Source: Spongilla lacustris
Lineage: Eukaryota > Porifera > Demospongiae > Spongillida > Spongillidae
Direction of reading: 5' to 3'
Assembly: GCA_949361645.1 (NCBI GenBank)
Contig: OX442417.1
Location: 14,497,954-14,561,953 of the forward strand
Length of the DNA stretch: 64,000 nucleotides
The notes under the pieces were generated by a model. It had not been told where the DNA came from, ran no database searches, and worked only from the letters and a program-made list of their open reading frames with translations. The position numbers and the translations under genes are program-made. Shown piece by piece: positions 1 to 13,700 of the stretch (positions within the stretch are counted from its first letter, which is position 1; every line of letters starts with the position of its first letter).

Positions 1-60
1 TGGGTTTATCGCTTTCGTCGTCTTAGGAGTAGATGGGCTAAATTAAGCAAACGGCAGTAG

Positions 61-423
61 AGCGAAAGTACAAAGAAGGCATTTATGGAGTTTCAGCAAG
101 AGAGGTTTTTTAAACCTGATGGTACCGATGAGCCAACTGCTGCTCATAGTTCAGATGAACATGAAGGAGATGAAGTGGAAGATATCAAAAAAGAACAAGA
201 TGAAGCAAGTACCAGCACAATTACTCCACTCAATGCACTGAGCCCTCGTCATTCCCTATTGAAGGAGGAAGCAGAAATGCAAAAAATAACAACTACTCAA
301 TTGTTAGGATACATGCTTCATAGGGAGAATTACATACAGGACAGGGCTGTAGCTGCAGTAGGTCTCAAGTTGTTCCGCAAGGAAATGGTTAGCAGAGAGA
401 GAGATAAGTTTATAATTAGATGA
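61..423 (+). CDS. Hypothetical terminal exon, acidic/basic orphan protein (partial)
   Basis: An open frame runs from just after a stop at 58-60 (possible splice acceptor GCAGTAG) to TGA at 424; the first ATG is at 85, giving 112 residues. The N-terminal half is acidic and Ser/Thr-rich (DEHEGDEVEDIKKEQDE). The C-terminal part looks helical and charged (LLGYMLHRENY then FRKEMVSRERDKF). I recognise no domain. The layout, an acidic linker followed by a short charged helix, is seen in C-termini of MADF/Myb-SANT-like and transposon-derived proteins, but that is only a resemblance. The upstream part would lie outside the window, so this may be the last exon of a gene entering from the left. Confidence 0.35.
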   Translation, partial: SESTKKAFMEFQQERFFKPDGTDEPTAAHSSDEHEGDEVEDIKKEQDEASTSTITPLNALSPRHSLLKEEAEMQKITTTQLLGYMLHRENYIQDRAVAAVGLKLFRKEMVSRERDKFIIR

Positions 424-980
424 GGCTCTATTTATGTTATCTACTTACAAGCTTGGTTGGACAGGGTATACTAGTCTTAGGCAGGAATTGAAAAAGTCGG
501 AAAAACAGGCTGAATCAATTAGTTGCCTTTCACTTGAGGATAGCCTATTAGAATCCATCTTTCTGAACTGAAATACATTCATGATTATAAATTATGTTAG
601 TTATCCAGTGTATTTTTGATTATAAAGTATAAAGAATCTTGATTTTTTGCCTTGAATTTAATTAACTATTCTGGGATAATTATTAAAATTAATTCCTACA
701 TCATTTAGTACCTGTTTAGTGTAATATAAAATGCCATTAATACATATCAATTCATTACAATAATGGAATTTATATAAATCTGTTAAACTTGATTAATATG
801 TCTTGATTTTATCGTATTAACTTTATTTAATAACTTATATTTATTTAATCACCTCATTATAAATCAGGATACAAACAAGTTGGTCATATTTGTATACTGT
901 AATTTGAAAATGTCCTGGTCAGCCATGGTTTTAAACCACTGTGCAATGGCGTGTGTGCGGGGAGCAAGGGCGATCCCTAG
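424..980. other. AT-rich non-coding gap
   Basis: Between the orphan exon and the first recognisable EGF exon the sequence is A+T rich with stops in all frames. I see no gene or repeat in it. Similarity to the copy at 43.7 kb starts only around 940-980, so the left edge of the copy-1 duplication lies here. Confidence 0.5.
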
Positions 981-1308
981 TGTACCAACCTCACCGCGCG
1001 ACTAGTCAGCTTTGCTGGTTACAACTGTTCCTGTCCAGCCGGCTACACGGGCCAGTACTGCCAGGTTGCCCCAGTCCAGCAAGTCACACAAAGAGGTTGG
1101 TGTGCACATGTAGCTACCCACTTATCTGACCATTTGTGTACAGGGCTGTGGTGCTGGTAATGGAATGAATGAACTCTATTGCATGTACATGTACAAGGAC
1201 ACTAGATTCTCTTTTGATATGCAATGTAAACCAATGTAGTTCATAATCTATTTTAGTGATTAATTATCACCATTACATAGATGTATGTGGTTAGATATAA
1301 ATATCACA

Positions 1309-1415
<107 letters not shown>

Positions 1416-1590
1416 TAGTCTGTCCACTTGGTGTCCTTCTGGTCACCTGTACTGGCAACCCCTGTGCTGGAGCCGTGTGCCCATCCAACCCTCTGGCGAC
1501 GTGTGTACCAAACTACTGCGGCAACTGCTTGCCCCAGTGGTACTGGAATGGAACCCAGGTCCAATGCTCAGGTGAGTCATGCAATGTATG

Positions 1591-2737
1591 TAGGGTGTGT
1601 AACCGGTTATCAGGTTATTCGGGTTATTCGGATATTCGCAAAAACCTATCCGTTCGAATAGTAATTTAGCATTACTCGGAAAAATCGATTATTGGATTTG
1701 TTCTATTCGAAATAACCGGTTTGTGAATCTCCATTCGGAGGTACTTAGGTATTCGTCGTCCGCATCGACAATTCGCCCATTATTCGAATACCTTTTTATG
1801 ACGATATCCGGATACGCGTTTACGATATTACATGTAATTACTTCTAATTGGTTAATTAACGTCACTGTTGTAACTATAATTATTATTTATATATACGTGG
1901 GGAGTAATTCGAACTAGCCAACAGATCTCCCTCTTCACGTGACATGACGACGGACAGCTCCAGCTACAAATCAAAGTTAGTTCGCTTAGTGCATTTCGAA
2001 GTACAGTAGCTGGTTTCTTGCATCAATCTCTCTGAGCTGATAGTGATAGACCTATTGCCGCGATCGCAATTATAGGCCTGCCTACTTAGTTACTAGTATT
2101 TTCAAAACTCGCGATGGTGAAATGGAGGCTGTATGGCTGGTGGTGCGTAAACTTCATCTGTGGTTCTACTCTTAAGTGCGATGTGTAGGTAGACCTCATC
2201 GTGGCCACGCTTACTTAGGTCAGGACACGCCCATCTAGGTATGTGGTTAGGCCAAGCGATTTAGGCCTATATAGGTAGCTGTGGTTGTGTGCTGAGTGCA
2301 TCTGGTGTGATGTGGGTAGCTGTGGATGCATGCTGTACAGATCTGGTGTAATGTGGGTAGTTGTAGGAGGGTGTCTGGTGTGATGGAGGTAGCTGTGGTT
2401 GTGTGATGGGGTTAGCTATGGTTGTGTGCCACATGAGGGCACTGGTGTGATGGGGGTAAGCATGTTTGTGTGCTGAGGGTATCTGGTGTTATGGTTTAGC
2501 TGTACGAGGGTATCTGATGTGATGTGTACATTTAGGTGGCTCAGTGAGCAGAAAACCTGAATAACCTAGGTATTCGGCTGGCAAATTGTCAAAACCTATT
2601 CGGAAAAATCGATTTCCTTTTTTCAAGTATTCGGAAAAATCGATTTTCAGATCCGGAAAAACCTGAAAAATCGATTAGTGTTTTAAAAGTATTCGGAAAA
2701 ATCGATTTTCATTATTCAGGGGAGGTTACACACCCTA
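1591..2737. mobile_element. hAT-type non-autonomous DNA transposon
   Basis: The termini are inverted: TAGGGTGTGTAACC at the left and GGTTACACACCCTA at the right. They are flanked by an exact 8-bp target duplication AATGTATG (1583-1590 and 2738-2745). The paralogous intron near 44.61 kb has a single ...ATGTATGGGTG and no insert, so it is an empty site. Sub-terminal blocks contain several copies of TATTCGGAAAAATCGATT, as hAT elements often have. There is no transposase-length frame. TIR form and 8-bp duplication are the hAT superfamily hallmarks. Confidence 0.9.
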
Positions 2738-3176
2738 AATGTATGGGTGGGTTTTACAGTACTCATTGCATTATTGTAAGATCAAGGGTAGGGGTTATTG
2801 GAGGGACCTTAGCCACCATCCATGTGTGTAGTCAGAAGGACGGTACAAGCAGTTGAGGGTTGTATTGCCACTAGATGTCTTCCTATAACTGTCTATTGTG
2901 GTTGTTAGTGGTACATATTTTTCATACAGTGTATATCAGACGATGATATCTCAGGTGACTGTCATATCAGCATCTGGTGGCTAACAGATTGGTGTTACTG
3001 GGCGTTTATCAATGCGATATGATATGGGTACATGTACATGTAATTAAGCTGTCATGTGGATATCAGATACAATGTACATATACATATGAATGGGTTGTGA
3101 TCAATATGGGTGTCAGTTGATCTGAATTTGAGCTGTTGTGTGCATACCAGGTTAATGTGCTTGTAGGTATTGTATA

Positions 3177-3734
3177 CAGGGTGTTCCTCAATCAAGGAAA
3201 ATTGTAACCACAAGCAGTTAATCAACTGCTAACTGTTGTAAAATGTTCTAACAGCAAAAGAAGACATGCTGGTGAAATTAAAAAATCAATATAGTCTTCA
3301 ATGGTTAATTAAATATTGATAAAAGTCTCAAGACCCTATTCATTTCAATTAAACATTATTTAAATGTAGTGTGGGTGGTTAGTTAAAACTGCAAATTGTA
3401 TTTAATTAACGCATGCATCTGTTTAGAAAATTGAAGTCTTGATTTTTTTATTTTCGCAATGTACTTGATTTAAGGGCCATTGTAATAAATTCAGCAAATT
3501 ATTATTTTTAAAAAATCAAGAAAATTTTAGACCTTTTGGATGCCACTATAATGATATGTTTTTGATTGGAAAGTATTAATTCATTTTTGTTAATTTTAAT
3601 TTCTTGATTTCATTTCATTAATTATTACATTAATATTTATTTAAGCCGACATTATTAGATCATTTACATGTAGCAACTATTATACTGCTTGTGGTCAATT
3701 TATAAACGATTTACCTTGATTGAGGAACATCCTG
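3177..3734. mobile_element. Mariner/Tc1-type non-autonomous DNA transposon
   Basis: The ends are CAGGGTGTTCCTCAATCAAG and its inverted partner CTTGATTGAGGAACATCCTG, flanked by TA (or TATA) on both sides. The second copy of the host intron (near 45.56 kb, ...TTTGTATGCCAGTCTGTG) lacks the insert. At 558 bp with no long frame it is a MITE-like derivative. The assignment rests on the TA duplication and the CAGGGTGT terminus. Confidence 0.8.
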
Positions 3735-4620
3735 TATATGCCAGTCTGTGACTGCACATGCTCCAATAGGTAGTGAATTGCTTTTATTGACTACTATCCT
3801 CTGCGCAGAGGAAAGTGCGATTCTATGTGCTTTTACTGTTAGGGTAATGATTAAATTACATGCATGTACATGTGTATATGCCAGTCAGTAACCCTTCTTG
3901 CAGTGAACACGTTGTACTCATGCTACAAGCCACTCTCTGGCTTCACGGCCCAGTGCTCCTCCCTCACATGCCCGTGCCCCGCCCTCCCCTACACCTGCCC
4001 CCAAGACTCCATCTTGCTGGAGGTCTGCCAGTCCAACCGCTGTGTCACCTTCCAGTGCTCATGTCCCAATGACTCGTGCCCGCTCCTGGCAGATGGTAAC
4101 CAAGGGGTGTATCCCGTTGCCGTGGCACGCGGAAACCGGTTTCCAGGCACCTGTTGTCCCAACTACACGTATTTAGGTAAGTAGACAAAAACTAAGGCTT
4201 GTTGTATGCACCCAGACTGTGCAGAATAAGTGCAAGAGCATCTTGGTGATTTACATGTATGGAGCCTCATTCATAATTGCATGTTTCCTCCATATGTATC
4301 CTTCATGTAGGTGAGAGGAAACGTTTTTTTTTTGTCTGTGTGTGTGTATGCGAGAGAAAGTTGATTGTGTGCGTGAGTGGGAGGGAAAGCTGTGTGCTTG
4401 CATGTACATGTACATGTATGTGGAGGTGTGTAAGTACAATGTACATGTAGGCAATAGTGTCCGGGTAATTATTTGTGCATTTAGCTAGGCATCTTGGTCC
4501 AGGGAAAGGGGGACAGGCAGATACAATTAATTGTGGTGTACATTACCTCATCACCTGGTGTTTACATTACCACAGATATCAATGAATGTCAGGCTCCTCT
4601 GGAGAACTTCTGCTCTGCTG

Positions 4621-4850
4621 GATTGGAAGGCTGCATGAAAGTGTTCGGGGGGGACATCTATGCCTAGGAAAAAATGTCCGGCATGGCCGGGGGGACAAAA
4701 GTTTCTAGAAGGGAACATTCATTCCTAGGCACCAATGTCCGGGGGGACAATCGTGCCTAGGCAATGAATGTCCGGGGGGGGGGGGGGGGGACAATTTTTC
4801 CAGGGGGACAGCCATGCCTCCAAGTCTCCGACACCCACAAGTGTGTATGT
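4621..4850. mobile_element. G-rich repeat insertion/replacement in the EGF exon of copy 1
   Basis: Right after LENFCSA the EGF exon stops matching copy 2. It is replaced by about 230 bp carrying repeated TGTCCGGGGGGACA and TGCCTAGG motifs and an 18-G run. Copy-2-like intron sequence returns at about 4850. The rest of the exon, its donor and part of the intron are missing. The motif repeats suggest a small interspersed element, but I could not define ends or a target duplication. Confidence 0.5.
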
Positions 4851-5976
4851 TTAGTGCCAAGAATAGAGCACTGAAGTGTTGAGGTGCTGATAGATTACTG
4901 TAGGTGCTGATAGATTAGTATAATACACTCTTGGACCTTGTCATATTGTCTATTTACTATGGTCAACTATAATGCAGCTTGTAGTATGAACTATTGTATT
5001 GCTCGAGCTGTGGAACTAGATGTACCATGCAGACTGTAGCACAGGGTCATGTACTGTTATGACTGGTCTCCTCACAGAGTGTGCACTCAATAGCCTGCAG
5101 TACCTCTTAGGGTTGAAATTGGTTGTACGTTCTGCTTCTAAAGGTGTATAGATACTGAAATTCCAGAAATCATTTCTATATCATGGATCCTTGAAACGAT
5201 GAAATGATATATGATGCCAAAAATATTTCCACAATATAAGATGAATAATTTGTAGGCCAGAATTAATACCACTGAAGAATATCTGTATTATGATACATTA
5301 TACATCTTCCTATTCTTACAAATACATGTATAGTGAGCACATCTGATGCATCTATCTCTGGATGTTTGATTACACCATATCTGTCGCTTGGGTTACAAGA
5401 CTTTCCTTACCATTCCAAAATTATCGTTGATATCATAATGTACCTGCTTAATTAATTCATAATCACACTGTGAATATATACATGTGCATGCAATCCAAAA
5501 AAAGTTCATTTGATTTAACACTCCATACCATGTATATTGTAGCACCTATATGGGTAAAAACAATCCCTGCCAATAACCATTTTGTCCCGCTAGTTGTAAA
5601 AAAAAATGGGGATAATAACTACTTGTTATTCTGATGAGGATATAAAGAGATTATCATCTTCTCCAGTATATGCCAGAATGGCTTCACTCAGGAGAGGTGG
5701 AACTGTACTGCCCACACCTGCCAGCTTACCTGCATATACGATGGGATGGCCTACCCCGTAGGGAGTCTAGTGCAGTCTGGCATTTTGTCATGGTATGTTT
5801 TAATTGCTCTAAGTGATGTTAGTTGTGGAAGAAAATATAGAATGATGTACCAGCAATACTATAACAATGGATTCTTCCATGCAATTCTTCAATCCATTAT
5901 ATTATTCTTTCTTCCTTGCAGCAACTGTCTGCCAACTGACACCAATGCTGCCTGGAGCTGTTCACTATCATTTTGA

Positions 5977-7717
5977 CAATGATATAGACATTGAACATTG
6001 ACATGGCAGATGTGTTTTAAATCTTTCCCTGTAGTGTTTATATACATGCACCAAGAGCCACGTTAGAATACACTGTATAATGTTCCCGCACAATATGTGC
6101 CAGCAAAATATAGTCATTAATTCAACCCTTGTTTCCCTGCTTTTTACAACCCTATTGCCTTCAAATCTTATATATACCGCCAACTTTCTCATAGAGAATG
6201 TTTTTATATACTTGTTAAGTTTAAAAGGCATACAAAAGTGCAGAGATTTTGTTGGCCCTTAATGTCAATGGTGTGGGCAGTGTGCACTGCCACTGGTACA
6301 TCATTTCTATCTACCTGTAGTGGTTGGGACTAAACCATCGATCCTTTATCACAGCATAGGCATTGATGACATGCACACAAGTTGAATGATAAATTACATG
6401 AACCTAGCTTGGGTGCCGGACAGTTGAAAGGAGATCTGGAGCAACTGTGACTGTACACTGCACATTATCAATTATATTAATGATATGATAGACATTTAAT
6501 ACTCAACATCAGTGTATATACTTATCATTTACTCATTGCAGTACCATATCAACATGCAATGTCGACATAAGACAAATTATACCATTGTATCGAAAATTCA
6601 GGAGCGTCACATCCAATCCGCATTGGCCCAAATGCAACCATTTGCATATGCAATATGGGACATCTTGATCTTTCAGGACAGCTTCTGCTTTGATAAAATT
6701 CAGCTTCATGTGAGCACATCATCATAATTGTTACAACATGATATACTTGGCTGTTAAACATTACGAGTACTTAGAGGGGTCAGCTAAACGACTTGATTTT
6801 AGTGACTTTAAAAATGTATTTCAGAATGCCTATAATGTTGGCAAACTGAATTCAGTATTTACTTTTCTTTGTCGAACAGATAAAAACACAGTTAGGCTCA
6901 TTGAGTCATAGCAATCTAAATCGGACGTTTCATTGATCGAATTTCGGTTGTTTACTCGTCAGTGGGTATGGCCATGTCTGAAACATTTGCCCGTCAAAAT
7001 GGAGGATAGCAACGATTGCCACATAATAAATGCATTCATAGTGAATTTCATACCAGCCACTTACATGTATCGCCAAAATGGTCTATGTGTCACATTACAC
7101 AACTACATTAATGTCAACTGATAACAGGCAAACCATGAACTGTGGTGAAGTTCAGAAGTAAAATGCAATACTACCCCAAGTAAAACTATAGTACAGTAGT
7201 ACTATACATGTATGGGTCATATCCTATGGAACCAAGGACTATATATTAACATTAATTACAGGTATGTAGGTTCCGATTCCTTCAGGATGCTGCTCATAAC
7301 TACCGCGTTAGGGGAAAGGCCTATCAGCTCGCGCCCAGCTGTTCCACTCTTGTCCACAGCCTCTCGTAATACATTCAATGCCATCATAATGATCAATGCT
7401 TACTAGTATCGTTTGGCACTTTCTTCTTTGGCATTCAAGACCCTTTGGCTTTGAATGCTCGATCGATATAGAATCTCGCGATACGCCGTCATACTCATAC
7501 GCGGCATACGCCTATTCTACCGTTAGTTTGGTCAGATGAAACGGTTCTACCATCCGATGGAAGAACCCTTTATCACAAATAATATAAACGCAAGTCTGAG
7601 TTTCCAACGGTATGGGAATGGAGGTTCAACTTTTCTTATGTAATAATCTGTACCACTGCAAACATAGGGAGTGTGAATTTTGGCAGCGATCACCTCATAG
7701 ATCTGATGATTTGATTA
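5977..7717. other. Non-coding region between copy 1 and the P450 gene
   Basis: The first ~100 bp still match the 3' flank of copy 2. A half-copy of a hairpin repeat family is present near 6120-6210 (ends TCTCATAGAGAATGTTTTT). The last 450 bp before the P450 start codon are richer in G+C and CpG and contain TCTCGCGA near 7474, an element typical of TATA-less animal promoters. No convincing gene is seen; the short frames here have no recognisable domain. Confidence 0.5.
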
Positions 7718-10700
7718 ATGGCACTGCTGGCGCTCAACTCCGTTCGTCACAGCCGATATTTCCTTCGGGTGTTGACGCAGAGCCGCTTTGCGAGCAATGA
7801 CCAAGCTCAGAGCCTCAAACCGTTTTCAGACATACCGGGTAAGTTGTTAATTCAAATGCAGTTAATTCTCTTTTACACTTTAATCATACGTACCTGTATA
7901 CATATGCACGTAGGCCCCAAAGGTCTACCACTTGTTGGGTCGCTGTTTGATGTTATGCGTAATCTGTCCAAGGCTGGAGACGAGGCCTACTTCCACCAAC
8001 TGCTGCTTAAGTACGGTCCTGTTGTCAAGGTGACAACTATGGGTGAGTCCACAATTATCTGATCCCTCTGTTATCAATATCCTCGAGCATTCCAAGGCGT
8101 TAGAACGATTTGCCACGGGCATAGGCGTGTATCAGTTTTTTACGCGCGTACGCCCCAGTTTGCAATTTGTTCTGTATTAGCCATTCAGCTCAGGCATGTG
8201 ATTGCCCCTTGGCCCCAGCCGTGTATGGAGGGATTTTACTTGTAACATCTATTTTTTTTTTTAAATACCGGATACATCCATTATATGAATCGTACCAGAA
8301 CTCATATAAAGGTGTTTATTTAGCACATACATGTACATGACAATGTGCTAAACACAGGATTACTTCATTTTTCCGCATTATTATACCCTTGTTTCTCTCT
8401 TTTTTTTTTCCTCCCACCTTTGCCTACGTATGTCTTATAGAGAATGTTTTTAAAATAATAATCATTTAACATCGAGGCATTCTGGGTTTGAGCATAAGTT
8501 TTTTGGGGTTCTCAGTTGTCAGACCAGCTGGGCAGGTAGCTTTTTTCAATAAAAAATGGGGTAAGCACAGTGTTCCATGTCTCACATTGTCTGCATTGCT
8601 TGTGAGACGTGGAACATCATGCTTACCCCATTGTTTATTGCTTGTGAGACGTGTTTACATGCACCCCATTGTTTATTCTCCACCTCTGGCAGTATGGCCA
8701 GAGGAAGGCTGCATTTAGAGTTTGGTAGAATACTGTCTTTTGAACAAGAACACACTTGTGTTTATACGTGTGCATAAAACATATGTATTCATATATCTAT
8801 AACAAAATACATATTATGGATCTGACTGTCGTTTCACCGCTCAATGCAAACATTTTAAAAGAAGTGGGTATGGTGCAGCAGCTCATGCTGCTGAGGTGAG
8901 GAAGCACACAGCCAATGGTCAGAGGTGTACTGATTTGGGATGGTCCTGCGTACTTCTTGCTGTGGAATCGTATGGTGCATGGGGCAGAGAAGCCCAGATG
9001 TGTTTCACACTTCTTGGCATACAACTGGCTGTTCACAATTCAAGCAGCAAGTCAAAGATGATTTTCGAGCTGTACAGCCGACTGAACCTGGCTCTGACTA
9101 GATCAATTGCCAGATCAAACATCACAAGATCTTTCAACCTAGTTGATTTTGTAGCTTAACATTAGGTTATTTAATGGTATATATTCTGTACTGTAAAGCA
9201 ACAATGTAATAAATACTATAATATTCATATAAATAAGACAGCTAAATGACTTTTTGGCTAATTCGCATTGTCTGAACCTACCCACCTTACCTTTCATACT
9301 CTCACACATTCCTATTTACTCTACACACAATGCTATCAATTGACATCCTTACATGTATGTACATGTTCCTCAGATTAAGAGGTCATGCAAATTGTAGTCC
9401 TGTATTGATACAATTATAAAGCACTAGTAGGAAGTGGTATACCCGTATATAATTATAATTATATTATATTATACTAATAACACACAAAACACACACAAAC
9501 AACTACATGCACAGAAGATTGGGGGTAGGAGCAGACCAAGATTGATCGAGCATTAGCTCTAGTTGATAACAGGCTGAGACCGCCATATAGCTCAGCTACC
9601 ACCTTAGACTTGAGGGTGTTACCACGAATGGCTAACCGTGACGCCACCTGCGAGAAGGCCTTTAATGCTTCTGGTCCCCAGGCCCCATAAATGGTACACA
9701 TTGTCAACCCAATTCAGCACACTTGGGATCATTTTCGTTATGTTATGTTATGCAATGATAATAATTATAATACAATATAATACAATATAATTTATATAAT
9801 ACAATTATAATACAACATAACATATATAAATTGGATTATCACTCATTGTATGAAAATGTAGAAGAAGAAAAAAGTTTTTTCAACATCTTTCTTCTTGTTG
9901 TTGTGAATTTAACATTAAAGTCAATCTATGTACAGGCCATGGTAATCAAAATGTACCTCACTCATTACTGTTCATGCAGGATTTCCTGTCGTGGTGATAG
10001 GCACACCAGAGGGTGCTGCTAAGGTGTTTAGGGCTGAAGGGAAGTATCCAGCTCGGGGCAGATGGGAAAAAAATATGGAATGGATTTCCAAGTCCGTCAA
10101 TCCACCTGATGTGGAATCTATTGGTTTTGCGTAAGTTTCCACATCAATATTACCCATTAACCCACTCATGAATGGTGCATGTAGCCATCAAAGACGACAA
10201 AATTTTGTTACTATTTATGTCAACTTTTTTTCAGCTCTATACATGTAGATGGCCCATGTTAGGCATCTTTTGAAAGCACTATATGAATTGTTTTTTTAAA
10301 TATCAGGTTATCTTGCTGCTTAGGATATTGAAAGGAGATGATGCTTTCAAAGTAAGTGACTCGAGCAAAAACAGAAATCTCTATTGTGGGAGATCTTGCC
10401 AAAAAGAACCTTATCTAAGTCAGAACTACACTCCAAACACTGCAGTTATGAGTGCTGTCTAAGGAATTTTTCTCATTCTGATCATCAGAATAAATAACAT
10501 TATAATACAAGCTTTGAATAACACTGAAGAGATAGAAAAAAAAACTGTGGGTTGGTCATTTTCCCATTAACCATGTACAGTGGCATAACATTGAGGCAAA
10601 AAATTGTCATTTTTCAAAGCTCTGCACAATTGTAACCGCTCCCACATACACATATGTCTCTAGAGGGCTCTCACGTCCTCTTTGCACTGACATAGCTTTG

Positions 10701-13700
10701 GACCCACTTGGTCACCACGCAGCTACATGTAGGGAAGTGGTTCTCCACCATAACCATCTGCGGGATGTTTTTGTCGAGCTTTGCCATCAAGCACATTTAA
10801 GGGTAAAGGTGGAGGAAGGCAGTGGTTTTACACCTGACATGTCTCACACCCAACCAGCCGATGTCCTAGTGCAAAATTGGGTAGGTGGTAAGCCAGCTGC
10901 ATTCAACTTCACCGTAACATCTCCATTGATACCAAAAACTTTGGGTCAGTCAAGTATTCACTCTAGTTTTGCTGCTGAATTAGCTGAAACACGCAAACAT
11001 CAGAGCAATGATGCTTAAGTGCTCTGAGCTTGGTTGGAGTTGCCTTCCCTTAGCAGTTGAGACTTATGGTAATTGGTGGAAATAAGAATAAATTGGTTAG
11101 GCCTGCATGTAGTTTGATCCCACCCACACCAACTTATCCACAATAGCAGCATTTTTAACAACCATTACCTTAGTACTACCACCACCTATGTTGACCCTCA
11201 CAATTCGTTGGGAAACAACCCTGGATACAAATACTCCACTCAAATCTTGTTGCATCTAATACCCTGACCCTGTGTATGCTATTCCATCCAACAATGAGCA
11301 CAAGCATTGAATTAAGTAACACCAGACTTAAATATGTTCAACCAATATTAACCAACAACATAGGAAAGTCCTTATCCATGTACCCTCTTTCTTGAATACA
11401 TGTATGTCCATTTCCAGCTGTCCACTAACACTCATTGTTCAGATAAATTGGCTGTGCAAAGTATGACTCGCACAGACAAAACCTCCCTATACATGTAATT
11501 GCTTGGAAAATGTCTGAGGGCCACACCTCTTGCTGAAAACATTCCCTGGTGCCAGATATTCTCCATATAAATGGTGTCATTAAGCAATTTTTGCTTCAAG
11601 TTTAGTGTGCACCTCCTATGGGGACTGAATAAAGCTTTCAAATAACATGACGCACTTTGTTGTACGGAATTTAATTTAAAAAACCAAACAAAAACATCAG
11701 ACATGAAGGCTATTAGTATAAGATGTACATCTATCTAGCCTTCCTTTTCATCTCCATTGTTTCTCAATCATTATACTTGTTTTTGCACTAGAAACTAGCA
11801 AAATGATCAGCACAATTAAGATTACTGGTTCTCATCTACTGCTGTGCAGTAATGAATACAAAAACCACTTGGAGTATACATATGTAAGAATACACACATG
11901 TAGGTTCAAATGGACCTGAAACATCAAACAGCAACAGTTTGAACAGTAATTTGCACGAATTTTTAAGTTCTTTTATATTGTGAACAGGACCATAAAATGG
12001 TGCATGTAGACATAATCTGATTGTCCTTATAGGGTTAGGGTTACATTATTATTGCTGCTTTGTACACCTATATGCATGTATGCCTACTTTGGGGTCCAGG
12101 CCATTGGGAAGCAAAGTATTCATGCTTTATGAAATAGGAAATGCAGTGACATGCACTCATCCCAAACCCAGCTCTAAAAATAAGCAGTGATGTATGTAAT
12201 TCATGTGCTGTTACAGTGAACTAGGTCTGTAGGAGGTGCTTATTGGAGGTCTGTATTTGCGCTTTGGGGTGTGTGTTTGTTACTCTGTCTCTTAGGAAGA
12301 AGAGGAGGGATATCTGTTGTGTTTATATGAACAGGTACATATATATTTTGGGTACAAGGTTATAATTAGTAGAATATCATTTAAGAAAATAATGAAACAA
12401 TTTTAGCATATGTTACCTATTACTTTTGCACAGTGCGGGTGAGGAATGGAAGCAAGTGAGGTCTAAACTATCCAAGCAGATTGTCCCGCGACGTGTGGCC
12501 AACTATGCACCAGGACTGTGTGAGATTGGAGACAGCTTTGTGGAGTACATCAGACACAAGAGAGGTCCTGATGGCTATGTGGAAGATGTTCACAATGTAA
12601 ACATCAAGTGGGCATTCCAAGGTTAGCTGTGATTTGTTGTTGAGAGTATGATATGTGTGTAGCAAATTCATGAACTTTAATTATGCGCATAGGGATAGGC
12701 TACATGGTGTTTGGAGAAAAACTGGATACTTTTGATGAATCCAGAAAAGATCTACTGGAATTTCAGGATGCAGCTATACAGTTTTTTTTATCGCTTGGAA
12801 AGCTTATGAATGAGCCACCTTTATATAAATATTTCCCTACCAAGAATTATCGACAGTTTGTTGCAGCAATAAACTGTACAAGGCAACATGGTGAGTTTAT
12901 GCACATCTAATACCTGAACTGTGCAGCATTGAAATACCTAATAGTGATATGTGTAGACGGCAACATTTACAAGTATAGTTGGACCTCAATTACAACTAGG
13001 GTTACAGTTTAATGACAGTACAGCACAGAGATTTTATTTTAAATAACACCACTATATGATATTACACAAGATACAGAATGAAAGCAACACAAAGTTCAAC
13101 TCATATATATGTGTATAACTTCATTACTTCTAAATCTAAACCGGCACACCCCAGGACAGATGCTGCATTGCCTCCTGCACCACAACAGAAATTTTTTGTA
13201 ACAGGTATGCCTTTGAGTTTGGCTCACTGGATGCATCCTTGATTCGGCAAGCCAAATCACATAGTATTGGAGATGCATCTGGGCCAAAGACATCTGATGT
13301 CTTGATAGCAATATTAATTGAACAAAATAGATGTGTTCATGCTATGGTATCATATTTAGTCATCTTTTTCCGCTCTGGCAATGCTGCAACAGCTCCTGCC
13401 TCCGATGTTGCCTGGCCTGTAGCTTATATGAAGTTGCAAAGTGTCAGGACATCACAAACAAGTGGACGTCTTGATTTCCATGGTGCCATGGTGAAACCAT
13501 CAGGTCCTTTGCCATCGGAGCATGTAGACCTGCAGGCTCCAAAATTGAAAATTGAAACTTAATAGATTTTTTTTTGATAGCATGGGATGATTGTAACAAC
13601 TTTGCACAGTATGGGGCTTATCACTTTGGAATCATTCTAGCACATAGTACCAAACAGCACTGAAATTAGTATATCGTAACATTGATCTATAATAAATGCA

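Noticed and set aside
941..1129. 62-residue frame MQWRVCGEQGR..
   Set aside because: Overlaps the EGF exon in another frame; the EGF frame has the C-x-CPxGYTGxYC signature, this one has no domain.
13239..13562. 107-residue open frame in P450 intron 5
   Set aside because: No domain, not part of the P450 reading frame and no splice context; likely a chance frame or an unrecognised repeat remnant.
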